Below, piece by piece: positions 7,384 through 13,739 of a stretch of DNA of 27,206 nucleotides. A program made the position numbers and the translations under genes. The stretch spans positions 1 through 27,206 of the forward strand of contig CAZCIB010000030.1 of the NCBI GenBank assembly GCA_964498755.1. Reading direction: 5' to 3'. The notes under the pieces are model-generated. The model had not been told where the DNA came from, searched no databases, and saw nothing but the letters and a program-made list of their open reading frames with translations. This stretch comes from RZZS01 sp964498755. Lineage in GTDB: Bacteria > Pseudomonadota > Alphaproteobacteria > Micavibrionales > Micavibrionaceae. Position 1 is the stretch's first letter. The number at the start of each line of letters is the position of its first letter.

Positions 7384-7440
7384 AAACTCCTCCTTTTTGA
7401 GCAAGTCATTGTCAAAGGCCCGCCATCGCAGCGCCTTTCT
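7384..7440 (-). ncRNA. ROSE-like RNA thermometer in the hsp20 leader
   Basis: The predicted 57-nt leader forms two hairpins. Hairpin I (7414-7438) pairs AAAGGC with GCCUUU. Hairpin II (7387-7405) pairs UUGCUC with GAGGAG of the Shine-Dalgarno region across an AAAAAG loop, with one G opposite G. ROSE elements of alphaproteobacterial hsp20 genes are known for a UYGCU motif that pairs imperfectly with the Shine-Dalgarno, including a G-G contact, and opens on heating. What I see is the motif, the pairing and the gene context. Thermosensing is inferred. Known ROSE elements are often longer, with three or four stems. Confidence 0.6.
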
Positions 7441-7445
7441 CGATA

Positions 7446-7476
7446 TATATATTAACAGGACAACGGATTTTCAAGC
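7446..7476 (-). promoter_or_regulatory. Promoter of hsp20
   Basis: On the minus strand TTGAAA (7474-7469), a 17-base spacer and TATATA (7451-7446) form a good promoter. The -35 reads CTTGAAAA when extended, resembling the RpoH -35, but a clear RpoH -10 is not visible. The predicted start is near 7440, giving the short leader that holds the thermometer. Confidence 0.6.
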
Positions 7477-7502
7477 AAATCGGCGCGCCTTTGTCGCCGC
7501 CT

Positions 7503-7682
7503 CTATTTGCGGCGCTTCACGAACACCCGGTCACAATAGCCGCAGCGCACGCTTGTCTCGCCCGCGAATTCATAGAAAACGACAGGGTGGCCGAGCGCCC
7601 CCACGCCGCCGTCACAGCTCACTTCCTCCGCGTCGGCGTCAACCTCGATTATTTCCGGCGCCTGCATTTTCAATCCGTTCAT
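7503..7682 (-). CDS. CHCC zinc-finger protein (NDUFS6-like)
   Basis: This 59-aa protein has Cys23, His32, Cys47 and Cys50 in the order of zf-CHCC proteins (SCDGGVGALGHP, then CGYC). The family includes the mitochondrial complex I accessory subunit NDUFS6, whose alphaproteobacterial relatives are short stand-alone proteins associated with NADH dehydrogenase assembly or stability. ATG 7682 is chosen because AAGGGG lies 6 bases upstream; a GTG two codons earlier is less likely. It is divergent from the gene at 7771. Function in complex I is inferred from the family. Confidence 0.82.
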   Translation of the reverse strand: MNGLKMQAPEIIEVDADAEEVSCDGGVGALGHPVVFYEFAGETSVRCGYCDRVFVKRRK

Positions 7683-7770
7683 GCGCACCCCTTGTCTTTC
7701 GGGCCATTAATGTTTTGTTATTGTGAAACGAGTATAAAAGATAAAGGACCCGGCCGGGAAGAGTTCTTTC

Positions 7771-8172
7771 ATGACTGACGCGACGTCAACAACGCATAAA
7801 ATCAATTACGCCGACAACGCCGTCATCAAGGACAGGGCGCAAAACTACGCGACGCTTACCGTCGACAGCGCAAAAATCCTCGAAAGCTGGCGCGATTCGC
7901 TGTTCAGCCACGAATGGCTGACGCCCGATGGCAATGTCCGCCCGCCGGAAAAGCTCAACGAAAAAGACCGCGAACGCAGGCAGGACGTCGAAGCCGCAAT
8001 TTCAACCGGCGCGCCGCTGGAAAAACCCGTGCTCGGGATCGGCATGATGGATAACGTGGAAATCGGCGCGGGCAAAGCCGTATTCCTAACACTCGCCGCC
8101 AATGGCGTTTCCATCATCCCCGTCCACGTCCCCAAAGCGCATGCTGAGGATTTCAAAGCGTTCGAGTGTTAG
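7771..8172 (+). CDS. Unrecognised 133-aa protein, source of a repeated 3' segment
   Basis: I cannot name this protein. It has a polar N-terminal half with WRDSLFSHEW at about 45-54 and a compact C-terminal segment from about residue 81 with alternating Gly and hydrophobic residues (VLGIGMMDNVEIGAG, LTLAANGVSIIPVHV). There is no signal peptide or membrane helix, so it is probably a small cytosolic protein. GAAGAG before the ATG may serve as ribosome site. The last 53 codons plus stop (8011-8172) recur at 26991-27152 with the same peptide up to the last residue. Selection on the protein is therefore visible even though function is not. Confidence 0.7.
   Translation: MTDATSTTHKINYADNAVIKDRAQNYATLTVDSAKILESWRDSLFSHEWLTPDGNVRPPEKLNEKDRERRQDVEAAISTGAPLEKPVLGIGMMDNVEIGAGKAVFLTLAANGVSIIPVHVPKAHAEDFKAFEC
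8011..8172 (+). repeat. Repeat copy A (3' end of the 7771 gene)
   Basis: This 162-bp segment aligns without gaps to 26991-27152. Up to the penultimate codon there are 7 base differences, all at third codon positions and all silent; the final codon and the stop also differ. Five of the seven differences put A here where copy B has G. Similarity stops abruptly at 8011, next to the palindrome GGCGCGCC. Confidence 0.95.
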
Positions 8173-8303
8173 AGACTACAAAGAGGTTTTACTCGTCTCG
8201 CGCTTCGTTTGCATTTTTGCATTTTGTATGCCGTCAGAACAATTTTTGACACTTAGTGACGAAGAAAAACCGAATTCCATAAAAACTATTTGCGCCTGTT
8301 CAT

Positions 8304-8336
8304 GCGCATACGCGGTCCGGAAAATGCGTTATGCGC
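8304..8336. repeat. Inverted repeat at the end of mltA
   Basis: GCGCATACGC and GCGTTATGCGC pair with one bulged base around a 12-base loop. It begins 4 bases after the mltA stop on the minus strand and lies in the 167-bp gap between two convergent genes. There is no T tract, so it is not a standard terminator, though it may still end or protect the transcript. Confidence 0.45.
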
Positions 8337-8339
8337 CGC

Positions 8340-9494
8340 TTAAAGCTGTAGTCCGGTCGGCAGCAGGAGCCAGTAACGGCCCCGGCTCTTCATATGGCCC
8401 GCGAGATATTCTGCGCGCGCGCCCGCGCCCCAGAACACGTCGCCGCGCACTGCGCCACGAATGGCCCCGCCGGTATCCTGCGCAATCATTAATCGCTGAA
8501 GCGCTTTTTCACCCTCCTTCGGCGGCGCGATATCCGTCCAGACCGGAATGCCATAGGCGATTTTTGAGCGATCAATGGCAAGAGAGCGCTCCGGGGTCAG
8601 CGGCAAGCCTTCGCCGCCAAGCGGACCAGGGCCGTCAAGGACCTGAAAGAAGACGTAGGAGGCGTTCATGTTCATGACGTCCGCCGCCTGATCGGGGTTT
8701 TGTTCAAGCCATTTGCGGATCGCCTGCATGGACACTGTATCTTTCGTCATCGCGCCGCGCCTGATCAGCTCTCGCCCGATCGCAAAATAGGGATGGCCGT
8801 TCTGTCCGGCGTAACCGAGCCGTAAGACGCGCCCGTCTTCAAGCCGGACCTGACCGGAACCTTGAATATGGAGGAAAAACGCGTCCACCGGATCATCCAC
8901 CCAGACAATCGGCAGGCCTTGCTCCTGCGGGTGTCCGCCCGCCGCAATTGCCGCCCGGTCCTCATAGGGCCTGAGGCGCCCGTCCGTGACGCGTCCCGCG
9001 ATGCGGCGGCCCTTCAAGTCGTCACGGAACGCCCCGAGATCCACCATGACCAGATCATCCGGCTTGCGCCGGAGCGCCGTCTGGTAAGGTCCATGCCGAG
9101 TCAGCGCGCCGTCGAGAGAGGGCTCGTAATAGCCGGTGAAAAGTCCTTCCTCCCGCTTTCCGGCCAGAGCCTGATACGGCGTGAAACGGGATTCGAAGAA
9201 TGCGCGCGCCTGTTCCTGCGTTGCGTTTTCAAGGCTTAAGGCGTCTTGACAGACCGCTCTCCAGTCGCCATACGTCCCGCCGACAGGGCCGAAGGGCCTA
9301 TCAATGGCCTGCCTGACAATACGGCGGCAGGAGACCTTGAAAGCCTCAAGCGCCCGGGTATGATTGTCTCGCTCCCAGCCCGGCAGGACGTCAAAGCCTG
9401 TCTCTTTCAGATTTAGAGGCGCGTCTTCCGGCGGCGGGAACGGCGCAGTACATGCGCAAAGCAGACATATCAGGAAAGCGGAAAGAATTCTCAT
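8340..9494 (-). CDS. mltA: Membrane-bound lytic murein transglycosylase A
   Basis: This 384-aa protein begins with a lipoprotein signal peptide (MRILSAFLICLLCAC), with Cys15 as the likely lipidated residue. It then has the MltA barrel domain (FTGYYEPSLDGA at about 118-129) and a C-terminal 3D domain with DTGGAIRG (Asp340) and GDVFWG (Asp352), the acidic residues of the active site. It cleaves the peptidoglycan glycan strand to 1,6-anhydromuramic products at the outer membrane's inner face. It lies 54 bp downstream of the Tim44-domain gene, in the conserved alphaproteobacterial mltA/tim44/fxsA/secB block. No strong ribosome site is seen. Confidence 0.94.
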   Translation of the reverse strand: MRILSAFLICLLCACTAPFPPPEDAPLNLKETGFDVLPGWERDNHTRALEAFKVSCRRIVRQAIDRPFGPVGGTYGDWRAVCQDALSLENATQEQARAFFESRFTPYQALAGKREEGLFTGYYEPSLDGALTRHGPYQTALRRKPDDLVMVDLGAFRDDLKGRRIAGRVTDGRLRPYEDRAAIAAGGHPQEQGLPIVWVDDPVDAFFLHIQGSGQVRLEDGRVLRLGYAGQNGHPYFAIGRELIRRGAMTKDTVSMQAIRKWLEQNPDQAADVMNMNASYVFFQVLDGPGPLGGEGLPLTPERSLAIDRSKIAYGIPVWTDIAPPKEGEKALQRLMIAQDTGGAIRGAVRGDVFWGAGARAEYLAGHMKSRGRYWLLLPTGLQL

Positions 9495-9548
9495 GGCAAC
9501 ATATTAAGAGCCATGCGAGAGAAAATCACGCATAAATGAAAATATAGT

Positions 9549-10292
9549 CTAGTCTTCCGTCGAACCCGCTTCCGGCAGCGGCGTTTTATGATCCTCAACG
9601 ACGTCGTCGCGGGTTTCCACAAGCAGCCATCGCGGATCGCGCGAGCGCAGATCGCGTGAAAAGACCCAGACGTCGATCATCTCGGTAATACGTTCCGGGT
9701 TTCCGGAGACGATCTCTCCCTCGCCATCGCGGATCACGCAAGTCTCGTCGGCGGTAAAGCGAACCGTAACGAAGGCCGTTTTATCTTTGAGAAACGTATC
9801 GATAATGTCCGTTTTGCGGATCGCGTGAATTTCGGTTGAAACCGTTTCCCCCTGCTTTTCGCGTTCTTCAATCGCGCTTTCAAAAGCATGGTAAACGGAA
9901 TCGCCCAGCAGCCCGCGCAATGTTTCCCGGTCACCGCGCGCAAAGGCTTCGACAATGATGACGAACGCGTCCTGCGCGCCCTCCACGAAACGCGCGACGT
10001 CAAAGCCGCGGTCGATTTTGGAAATCGCAAGCAGGCCTTCCTCGGTAAATTTGTTTTCAACGCTGACGCGCGCGCCGGGATTTTGCGAAAGCTGAGAAAT
10101 CCGGTCCTCCGGGCTGATGAAGTCCGCAACGGTTAACGGCTTTTCCTGTCCGTTTTCGGGCGGCGGGCTATCGCCGGACGCGAACGGATTGGGACGCTCG
10201 GGCTCGTCACCGTGACGCGTACCGAGAATATTGCGAAGCCAGAAAACCAGACCTGCGGCCACAACGGCGTATATCAAGATGTCTGCTGCCAA
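9549..10292 (-). CDS. Tim44-like domain protein
   Basis: This 247-aa protein has one N-terminal membrane helix (about 3-20, ADILIYAVVAAGLVFWLRN), a proline-rich spacer, and a C-terminal Tim44-like/TimA domain at about 85-235 (VARFVEGAQDAFVIIVEAF, then ITEMIDVWVFSRDLRSRDP). The mitochondrial relative tethers Hsp70 to the import channel. The bacterial protein is anchored in the inner membrane with the domain in the cytosol and its role is poorly defined. The start appears to be TTG at 10292, since no ATG lies near the membrane helix. It is divergent from fxsA across a 180-bp AT-rich gap that must hold both promoters. Confidence 0.92.
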   Translation of the reverse strand: MAADILIYAVVAAGLVFWLRNILGTRHGDEPERPNPFASGDSPPPENGQEKPLTVADFISPEDRISQLSQNPGARVSVENKFTEEGLLAISKIDRGFDVARFVEGAQDAFVIIVEAFARGDRETLRGLLGDSVYHAFESAIEEREKQGETVSTEIHAIRKTDIIDTFLKDKTAFVTVRFTADETCVIRDGEGEIVSGNPERITEMIDVWVFSRDLRSRDPRWLLVETRDDVVEDHKTPLPEAGSTED

Positions 10293-10472
10293 GTCCTGCT
10301 CACTTTCCTAATACCATATTGCCCTGAAAAACCTTAATGATTGCAAAAGAAAGTTATATGATCAGGGTAACACATACTATCAAACTATCCCAAAAACCAA
10401 AGATTTCCTTTTTTCTTACTAAAATTTATCTATGTCATAAATAAGACGTCCAAAAAACAAGGCAAGGGTATA

Positions 10473-10952
10473 ATGCCGTTCTTTATCATATTCGTCGCTG
10501 TGCCGCTGATCGAGATCGCCCTGTTCATTACAATTGGCGGCCAGCTCGGCGTGTTCATGACATTGCTGATCGCATTCGTCACGGCCGTCATCGGCGGCGC
10601 GATTTTCAGGCATCAGGGCATGCGCACTTTCCAGCAAGCCTCCCGAACGATGGAAGAGGGCGGTTTTCCTGCGCGCGAGCTCTTTGACGGGTTTTGTCTT
10701 GTAATTGCCGCGGCGACTCTTGTGACGCCGGGCTTTCTAACCGACGCGATCGGTTTTTTACTGCTCGTTCCGGCTTTCCGCAACGCGATCAGAACCGTCT
10801 CGCAAAAATATATCCAGATGCAGACCGCCAAAGGCGGAAGCGCGCGGACCCAGTGGTTTTATTACAGGCGCGGCGGAAATGAAACGGAAAGGCCTAGAGA
10901 CGTTATCGACGTCGAGTACGAGCGCGTGGATGAAAAAGACGAACGCTCTTGA
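10473..10952 (+). CDS. fxsA: FxsA family membrane protein
   Basis: This 159-aa protein has the FxsA core: three or four hydrophobic segments in the first 110 residues (PFFIIFVAVPLIEIALF, LGVFMTLLIAFVTAVIGG), the GGFPARELFDGF motif at about 54-65, and LVTPGFLTDAIGFLLLVP at about 83-100, followed by a charged tail. FxsA is an inner-membrane protein first noted for changing phage exclusion when overproduced; its normal role is not established. AAGG five bases before the ATG supports the start. secB follows 53 bp downstream. Confidence 0.92.
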   Translation: MPFFIIFVAVPLIEIALFITIGGQLGVFMTLLIAFVTAVIGGAIFRHQGMRTFQQASRTMEEGGFPARELFDGFCLVIAAATLVTPGFLTDAIGFLLLVPAFRNAIRTVSQKYIQMQTAKGGSARTQWFYYRRGGNETERPRDVIDVEYERVDEKDERS

Positions 10953-11005
10953 GAAATGCGGCGCGTCTGTGCTATTCCCAAGACTGTAAAAAGAAAGGTC
11001 AGGAC

Positions 11006-11524
11006 ATGAACGAAACGCCTGAAGGCAACGCGCAGGGCAATGGCGCAGATTCCGCAAAACTGAACGCGCAGGCGCCGATCGTCGTGCATGCGCAGTATCT
11101 GAAAGACATATCATTTGAAAATCCGCATGCGCCGGATTCTTTACGCGCCGGCCAGCCGGGCCCGCAAATGGACATCAACATCAACATGGACGCGCGCAAG
11201 TTCGCGCCGGAAGAGGGGCAGGACGCGATGTATGAAGTCGTGCTTGCCCTGACGGCGACAGCGAAGCGGGACGGCGCAACGGTCTTTCTGGCCGAAGTGC
11301 AGTACGGCGCCGTTGCGTCTCTGCCCGGCGTTCCGGAAGAAACGCACCATCCGATCCTGCTGATCGAGGTGCCGCGGACGCTCTTTCCCTTTGCGCGGCA
11401 ATTGCTGGCGGAGTTGACGCAAAGCGGGGGGTATCCGCCGCTGCTGCTGAACCCGATCGACTTCCGCGCGCTGTACATGGAGCAGTTCGTCAAGGACGAG
11501 GACAAGCAGGCCGCCGCAGAATAG
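11006..11524 (+). CDS. secB: Protein-export chaperone SecB
   Basis: This 172-aa product matches SecB: APIVVHAQYLKDISFENPHAP at about 23-43, DINININMDARK, and PILLIEVPRTLFPFARQLLAELT with a PLLLNPIDF segment near the end. SecB forms a tetramer that keeps preproteins unfolded and hands them to SecA at the translocase. The ATG at 11006 is used because AGG lies 5 bases upstream and the frame before it overlaps fxsA without family similarity. The position beside fxsA and the Tim44 gene is conserved in alphaproteobacteria. The C-terminus is alanine and acid rich rather than bearing a zinc motif; SecA binding could differ. Confidence 0.96.
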   Translation: MNETPEGNAQGNGADSAKLNAQAPIVVHAQYLKDISFENPHAPDSLRAGQPGPQMDININMDARKFAPEEGQDAMYEVVLALTATAKRDGATVFLAEVQYGAVASLPGVPEETHHPILLIEVPRTLFPFARQLLAELTQSGGYPPLLLNPIDFRALYMEQFVKDEDKQAAAE

Positions 11525-11592
11525 ATTTTCATATTGATTCGCCGGTTTCTTTCAGCTAGTCTCCCTGAAAAGTAGAGCAGGGAACATAAAAC

Positions 11593-12420
11593 ATGGCTGA
11601 AATACCGCTTTTAAACCTGATCGATTTGCTAAGAGCCGTTATTGCGGATTTTCATAGTGGAAAAACACCGTGTCCAGAGCTTACTCGAACTGTCAGGTTC
11701 AAGTGGGATCAGATAGATGAAAATGAGCGCATAACGGCAATTGAAGATGCGGCGGGATTGCAAATAGAAGATGTGCTTTCGGTTGAGGGAGGTGGAGAAC
11801 TTTCTTCCGCAGCAAGCTTTCTGGCCGCGATTGGCGCGCTTGTCTTACATGAAGATGTCGACAGTCAGAGGGGTTTGAAAGTGATTTCCGATTGGGTGGA
11901 GGAGAATCTGGATTCCGGAACCACACGGCGTAGCGCCGAAATTTCCCCTTCGGAGCGCAGGCTTACTTTTAAGGAAGCTGTGACTTTTGCAGAGGCTGTT
12001 CAAGGAATTGAGGAGGCGCATGACGCTAAGGCTGTGCGCATAGGAGAAAGGGCCAAGCTGATAGAGACGCACGCGCAGGAAATTGAAGAGGCGATGAGTT
12101 TCGTAAACCAACATGAAATCCCTCCACACGAACTATTACAATCCTTGAAGGCGCGTCAGATGGGGATGACGGATGAGGAAGTTTTTGTGGCCGCACAGAA
12201 GTCTGCTTTCCTTGATAACAGCGTTGTCCAGAGTTACCGCGATGAAGGCCTTGGTGATCATGCCATACGCATTAAAATGGTGACGGAGTTGGGCGTGGAA
12301 ATAGATCCTTTGTCCTACATTGAGGAAATGACGCATGCAATTGCATCGGAAAAAATGCGCCGCTTTGATTTTTCCGTTCAGAGCCTTGCAACTGGTGAAT
12401 TTCCTACATACGAGCATTAA
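11593..12420 (+). CDS. Unrecognised 275-aa protein, AT-richer than neighbours
   Basis: I do not recognise this family. The protein is acidic and largely helical by composition, with no signal peptide or membrane helix. The region at about 120-165 (ERRLTFKEAVTFAEAVQGIEE, KLIETHAQEIEEAMSF, shown in part) could form a coiled coil. There is one cysteine near residue 27. Codon choice includes many A- and T-ending codons, unlike the GC-rich secB and rplT next door, so it may be acquired or weakly expressed. A possible promoter, TTGATT-N17-TAGTCT at 11534-11562, precedes it. It ends 4 bp before the hairpin that terminates rplT on the other strand. Confidence 0.7.
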   Translation: MAEIPLLNLIDLLRAVIADFHSGKTPCPELTRTVRFKWDQIDENERITAIEDAAGLQIEDVLSVEGGGELSSAASFLAAIGALVLHEDVDSQRGLKVISDWVEENLDSGTTRRSAEISPSERRLTFKEAVTFAEAVQGIEEAHDAKAVRIGERAKLIETHAQEIEEAMSFVNQHEIPPHELLQSLKARQMGMTDEEVFVAAQKSAFLDNSVVQSYRDEGLGDHAIRIKMVTELGVEIDPLSYIEEMTHAIASEKMRRFDFSVQSLATGEFPTYEH

Positions 12421-12451
12421 AAAAAAGACGGACATAACTGCCCGCCTTTTT
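12419..12451 (-). terminator. Rho-independent terminator of rpmI-rplT
   Basis: Read on the minus strand, AAAAAGGCGGGCA, loop GTTA and TGTCCGTCTTTTT form a 13-bp stem with two G-U pairs, running into eight U. On the plus strand the same two positions would be A-C mismatches, so it is better for rplT than for the convergent gene, although it may act for both. Confidence 0.85.
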
Positions 12452-12472
12452 GTGTTTTTTTCTCGAAAAAAA

Positions 12473-12829
12473 CTACTTCAACGCCGCCTGCGCCTGTTTG
12501 GCGATGTCAGCAAAGGCCGCTTCGTCGCGGATGGCGATGTCGGAGAGAACCTTTCTGTCCAGATCGATCCCGGCTTTTTTCAGGCCGTTCATGAGCTGCG
12601 AATAGGTCATGCCGTTGAGTCGCGCCGCCGCGTTGATGCGCTGAATCCACAGCGCGCGGAAGGTGCGCTTTTTATTGCGGCGGTCGCGGTAAGCGTACTG
12701 GCCCGCTTTTTCAACGGCCTGCACGGCCGTGCGGTAACAGTTCTTGCGACGGCCGTAATAACCCTTGGCTTTTTTTACGACTTTCGCATGGCGCGCATGC
12801 GCCTGTGGTCCACCTTTAACCCGTGCCAT
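12473..12829 (-). CDS. rplT: 50S ribosomal protein L20
   Basis: A full-length L20 (118 aa) with the characteristic start ARVKGGPQAHARHAKVVKKA and YGRRKNCYRTA; it binds 23S rRNA early in 50S assembly. Its ATG overlaps the rpmI stop in TAATG, so translation is coupled. A strong terminator follows 22 bp after the stop, so pheST is not in this transcript, unlike the order in many proteobacteria. Confidence 0.98.
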   Translation of the reverse strand: MARVKGGPQAHARHAKVVKKAKGYYGRRKNCYRTAVQAVEKAGQYAYRDRRNKKRTFRALWIQRINAAARLNGMTYSQLMNGLKKAGIDLDRKVLSDIAIRDEAAFADIAKQAQAALK

Positions 12830-13077
12830 TATTCGGACCCTCCTTCCGCGCGTTTATTGCTTTTGTTCTTCTGCTTGCGCGCATAGGGCAGGAAGCAGCG
12901 TTTGACGATGCGCTGATCCGGATCGCTCAGGACTTTCAGTCCGCGCGCCTTGCGTTTCATGTCTTTGGGCTTGTTCATCATCATGTGGCGGGCAAAGGCC
13001 TGCTTGGCCTTGACCTTGCCGGTCGCCGTGACGCGGAAGCGCTTTTTCGCCCCGCTCTTGGTTTTCATCTTCGGCAT
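12829..13077 (-). CDS. rpmI: 50S ribosomal protein L35
   Basis: The first 65 residues are a standard L35 (MPKMKTKSGAKKRFRVTATG, then KRKARGLKVL). The protein is 82 aa, so it has a basic C-terminal tail of about 17 residues beyond the usual 64-66 aa. ATG 13077 with GGAG upstream is preferred to the ATG four codons earlier. infC does not precede it. A promoter lies at 13165-13194 with an 80-nt leader, in which L20-type autoregulation is possible but not shown. Confidence 0.95.
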   Translation of the reverse strand: MPKMKTKSGAKKRFRVTATGKVKAKQAFARHMMMNKPKDMKRKARGLKVLSDPDQRIVKRCFLPYARKQKNKSNKRAEGGSE

Positions 13078-13164
13078 TTCTTTCTCCATGGTTTTAGAAT
13101 TTATGCGGACGAGGCATGCCGTATTTTCTAAAAAAGCCTGACCGCAGATTTACAGTAAGCCACG

Positions 13165-13194
13165 TTTATAGACCTATCGGGCAAGGGAAATCAA
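13165..13194 (-). promoter_or_regulatory. Promoter of rpmI-rplT
   Basis: On the minus strand TTGATT (13194-13189), an 18-base spacer and TATAAA (13170-13165) fit sigma-70. It starts just after the gpt-like gene, giving the ribosomal pair its own transcript. Confidence 0.55.
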
Positions 13195-13202
13195 GCCTTT
13201 TG

Positions 13203-13688
13203 TCATTTCGCCCGCGAACTCGCCAACGGCTCCGCGTACTGTACCGTCATGTCCCAGGGGAAATTGATCCACGTGTCCTGCGAGACTTCGGTGATAAACG
13301 TATCGACGAGAGACGCGCCCGCCGGCTTGGCGTAAACGCAGGCGAAATGCGCGTTCGGATATAGCGCGCGCGCGATTTTCAGCGTCGCGCCGGTATCGAC
13401 GAGATCATCCACCACAAGCCAGCCCTTGCCGCCGTCCGGCAGTTCCGGCGCCTTCATAACATTGGCGTCCCCTTGCGTTTTGTGATCGTAGCTCGCGATG
13501 CAAAGCGTTTCGACGAGCCGCACGTCCAGCTCCCGCGCCATAATGCATGCCGGTACCAGGCCGCCGCGGGTAATCGCGATAATCCCCGCCCACGGGCCCA
13601 GCTCCAGCAACCGCCACGCCAGCGCGCGCGCGTTTCTGTGCATCTCGTCCCACGATACGGGGAAGTCTTTTTGAGGGGATGGGGTCAT
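13203..13688 (-). CDS. gpt: Xanthine/guanine phosphoribosyltransferase
   Basis: This 161-aa type I phosphoribosyltransferase resembles Gpt. It carries the PRPP-binding motif LVVDDLVDTGAT at 91-102, an ITRGGLVPA loop at 39-47 and a C-terminal hydrophobic segment with W and FPWD near residues 140-146 typical of XPRTase (INFPWDMTVQYAEP). It salvages xanthine and guanine to XMP and GMP using PRPP, at the membrane face in E. coli. The start has only weak ribosome signals. The family call is firm; the preferred base is inferred. Confidence 0.9.
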   Translation of the reverse strand: MTPSPQKDFPVSWDEMHRNARALAWRLLELGPWAGIIAITRGGLVPACIMARELDVRLVETLCIASYDHKTQGDANVMKAPELPDGGKGWLVVDDLVDTGATLKIARALYPNAHFACVYAKPAGASLVDTFITEVSQDTWINFPWDMTVQYAEPLASSRAK

Positions 13689-13739
13689 TACAATGATCTA
13701 CTTCAAAAGCATTAACAGGCAACGGCAAAAAAACGGGGT

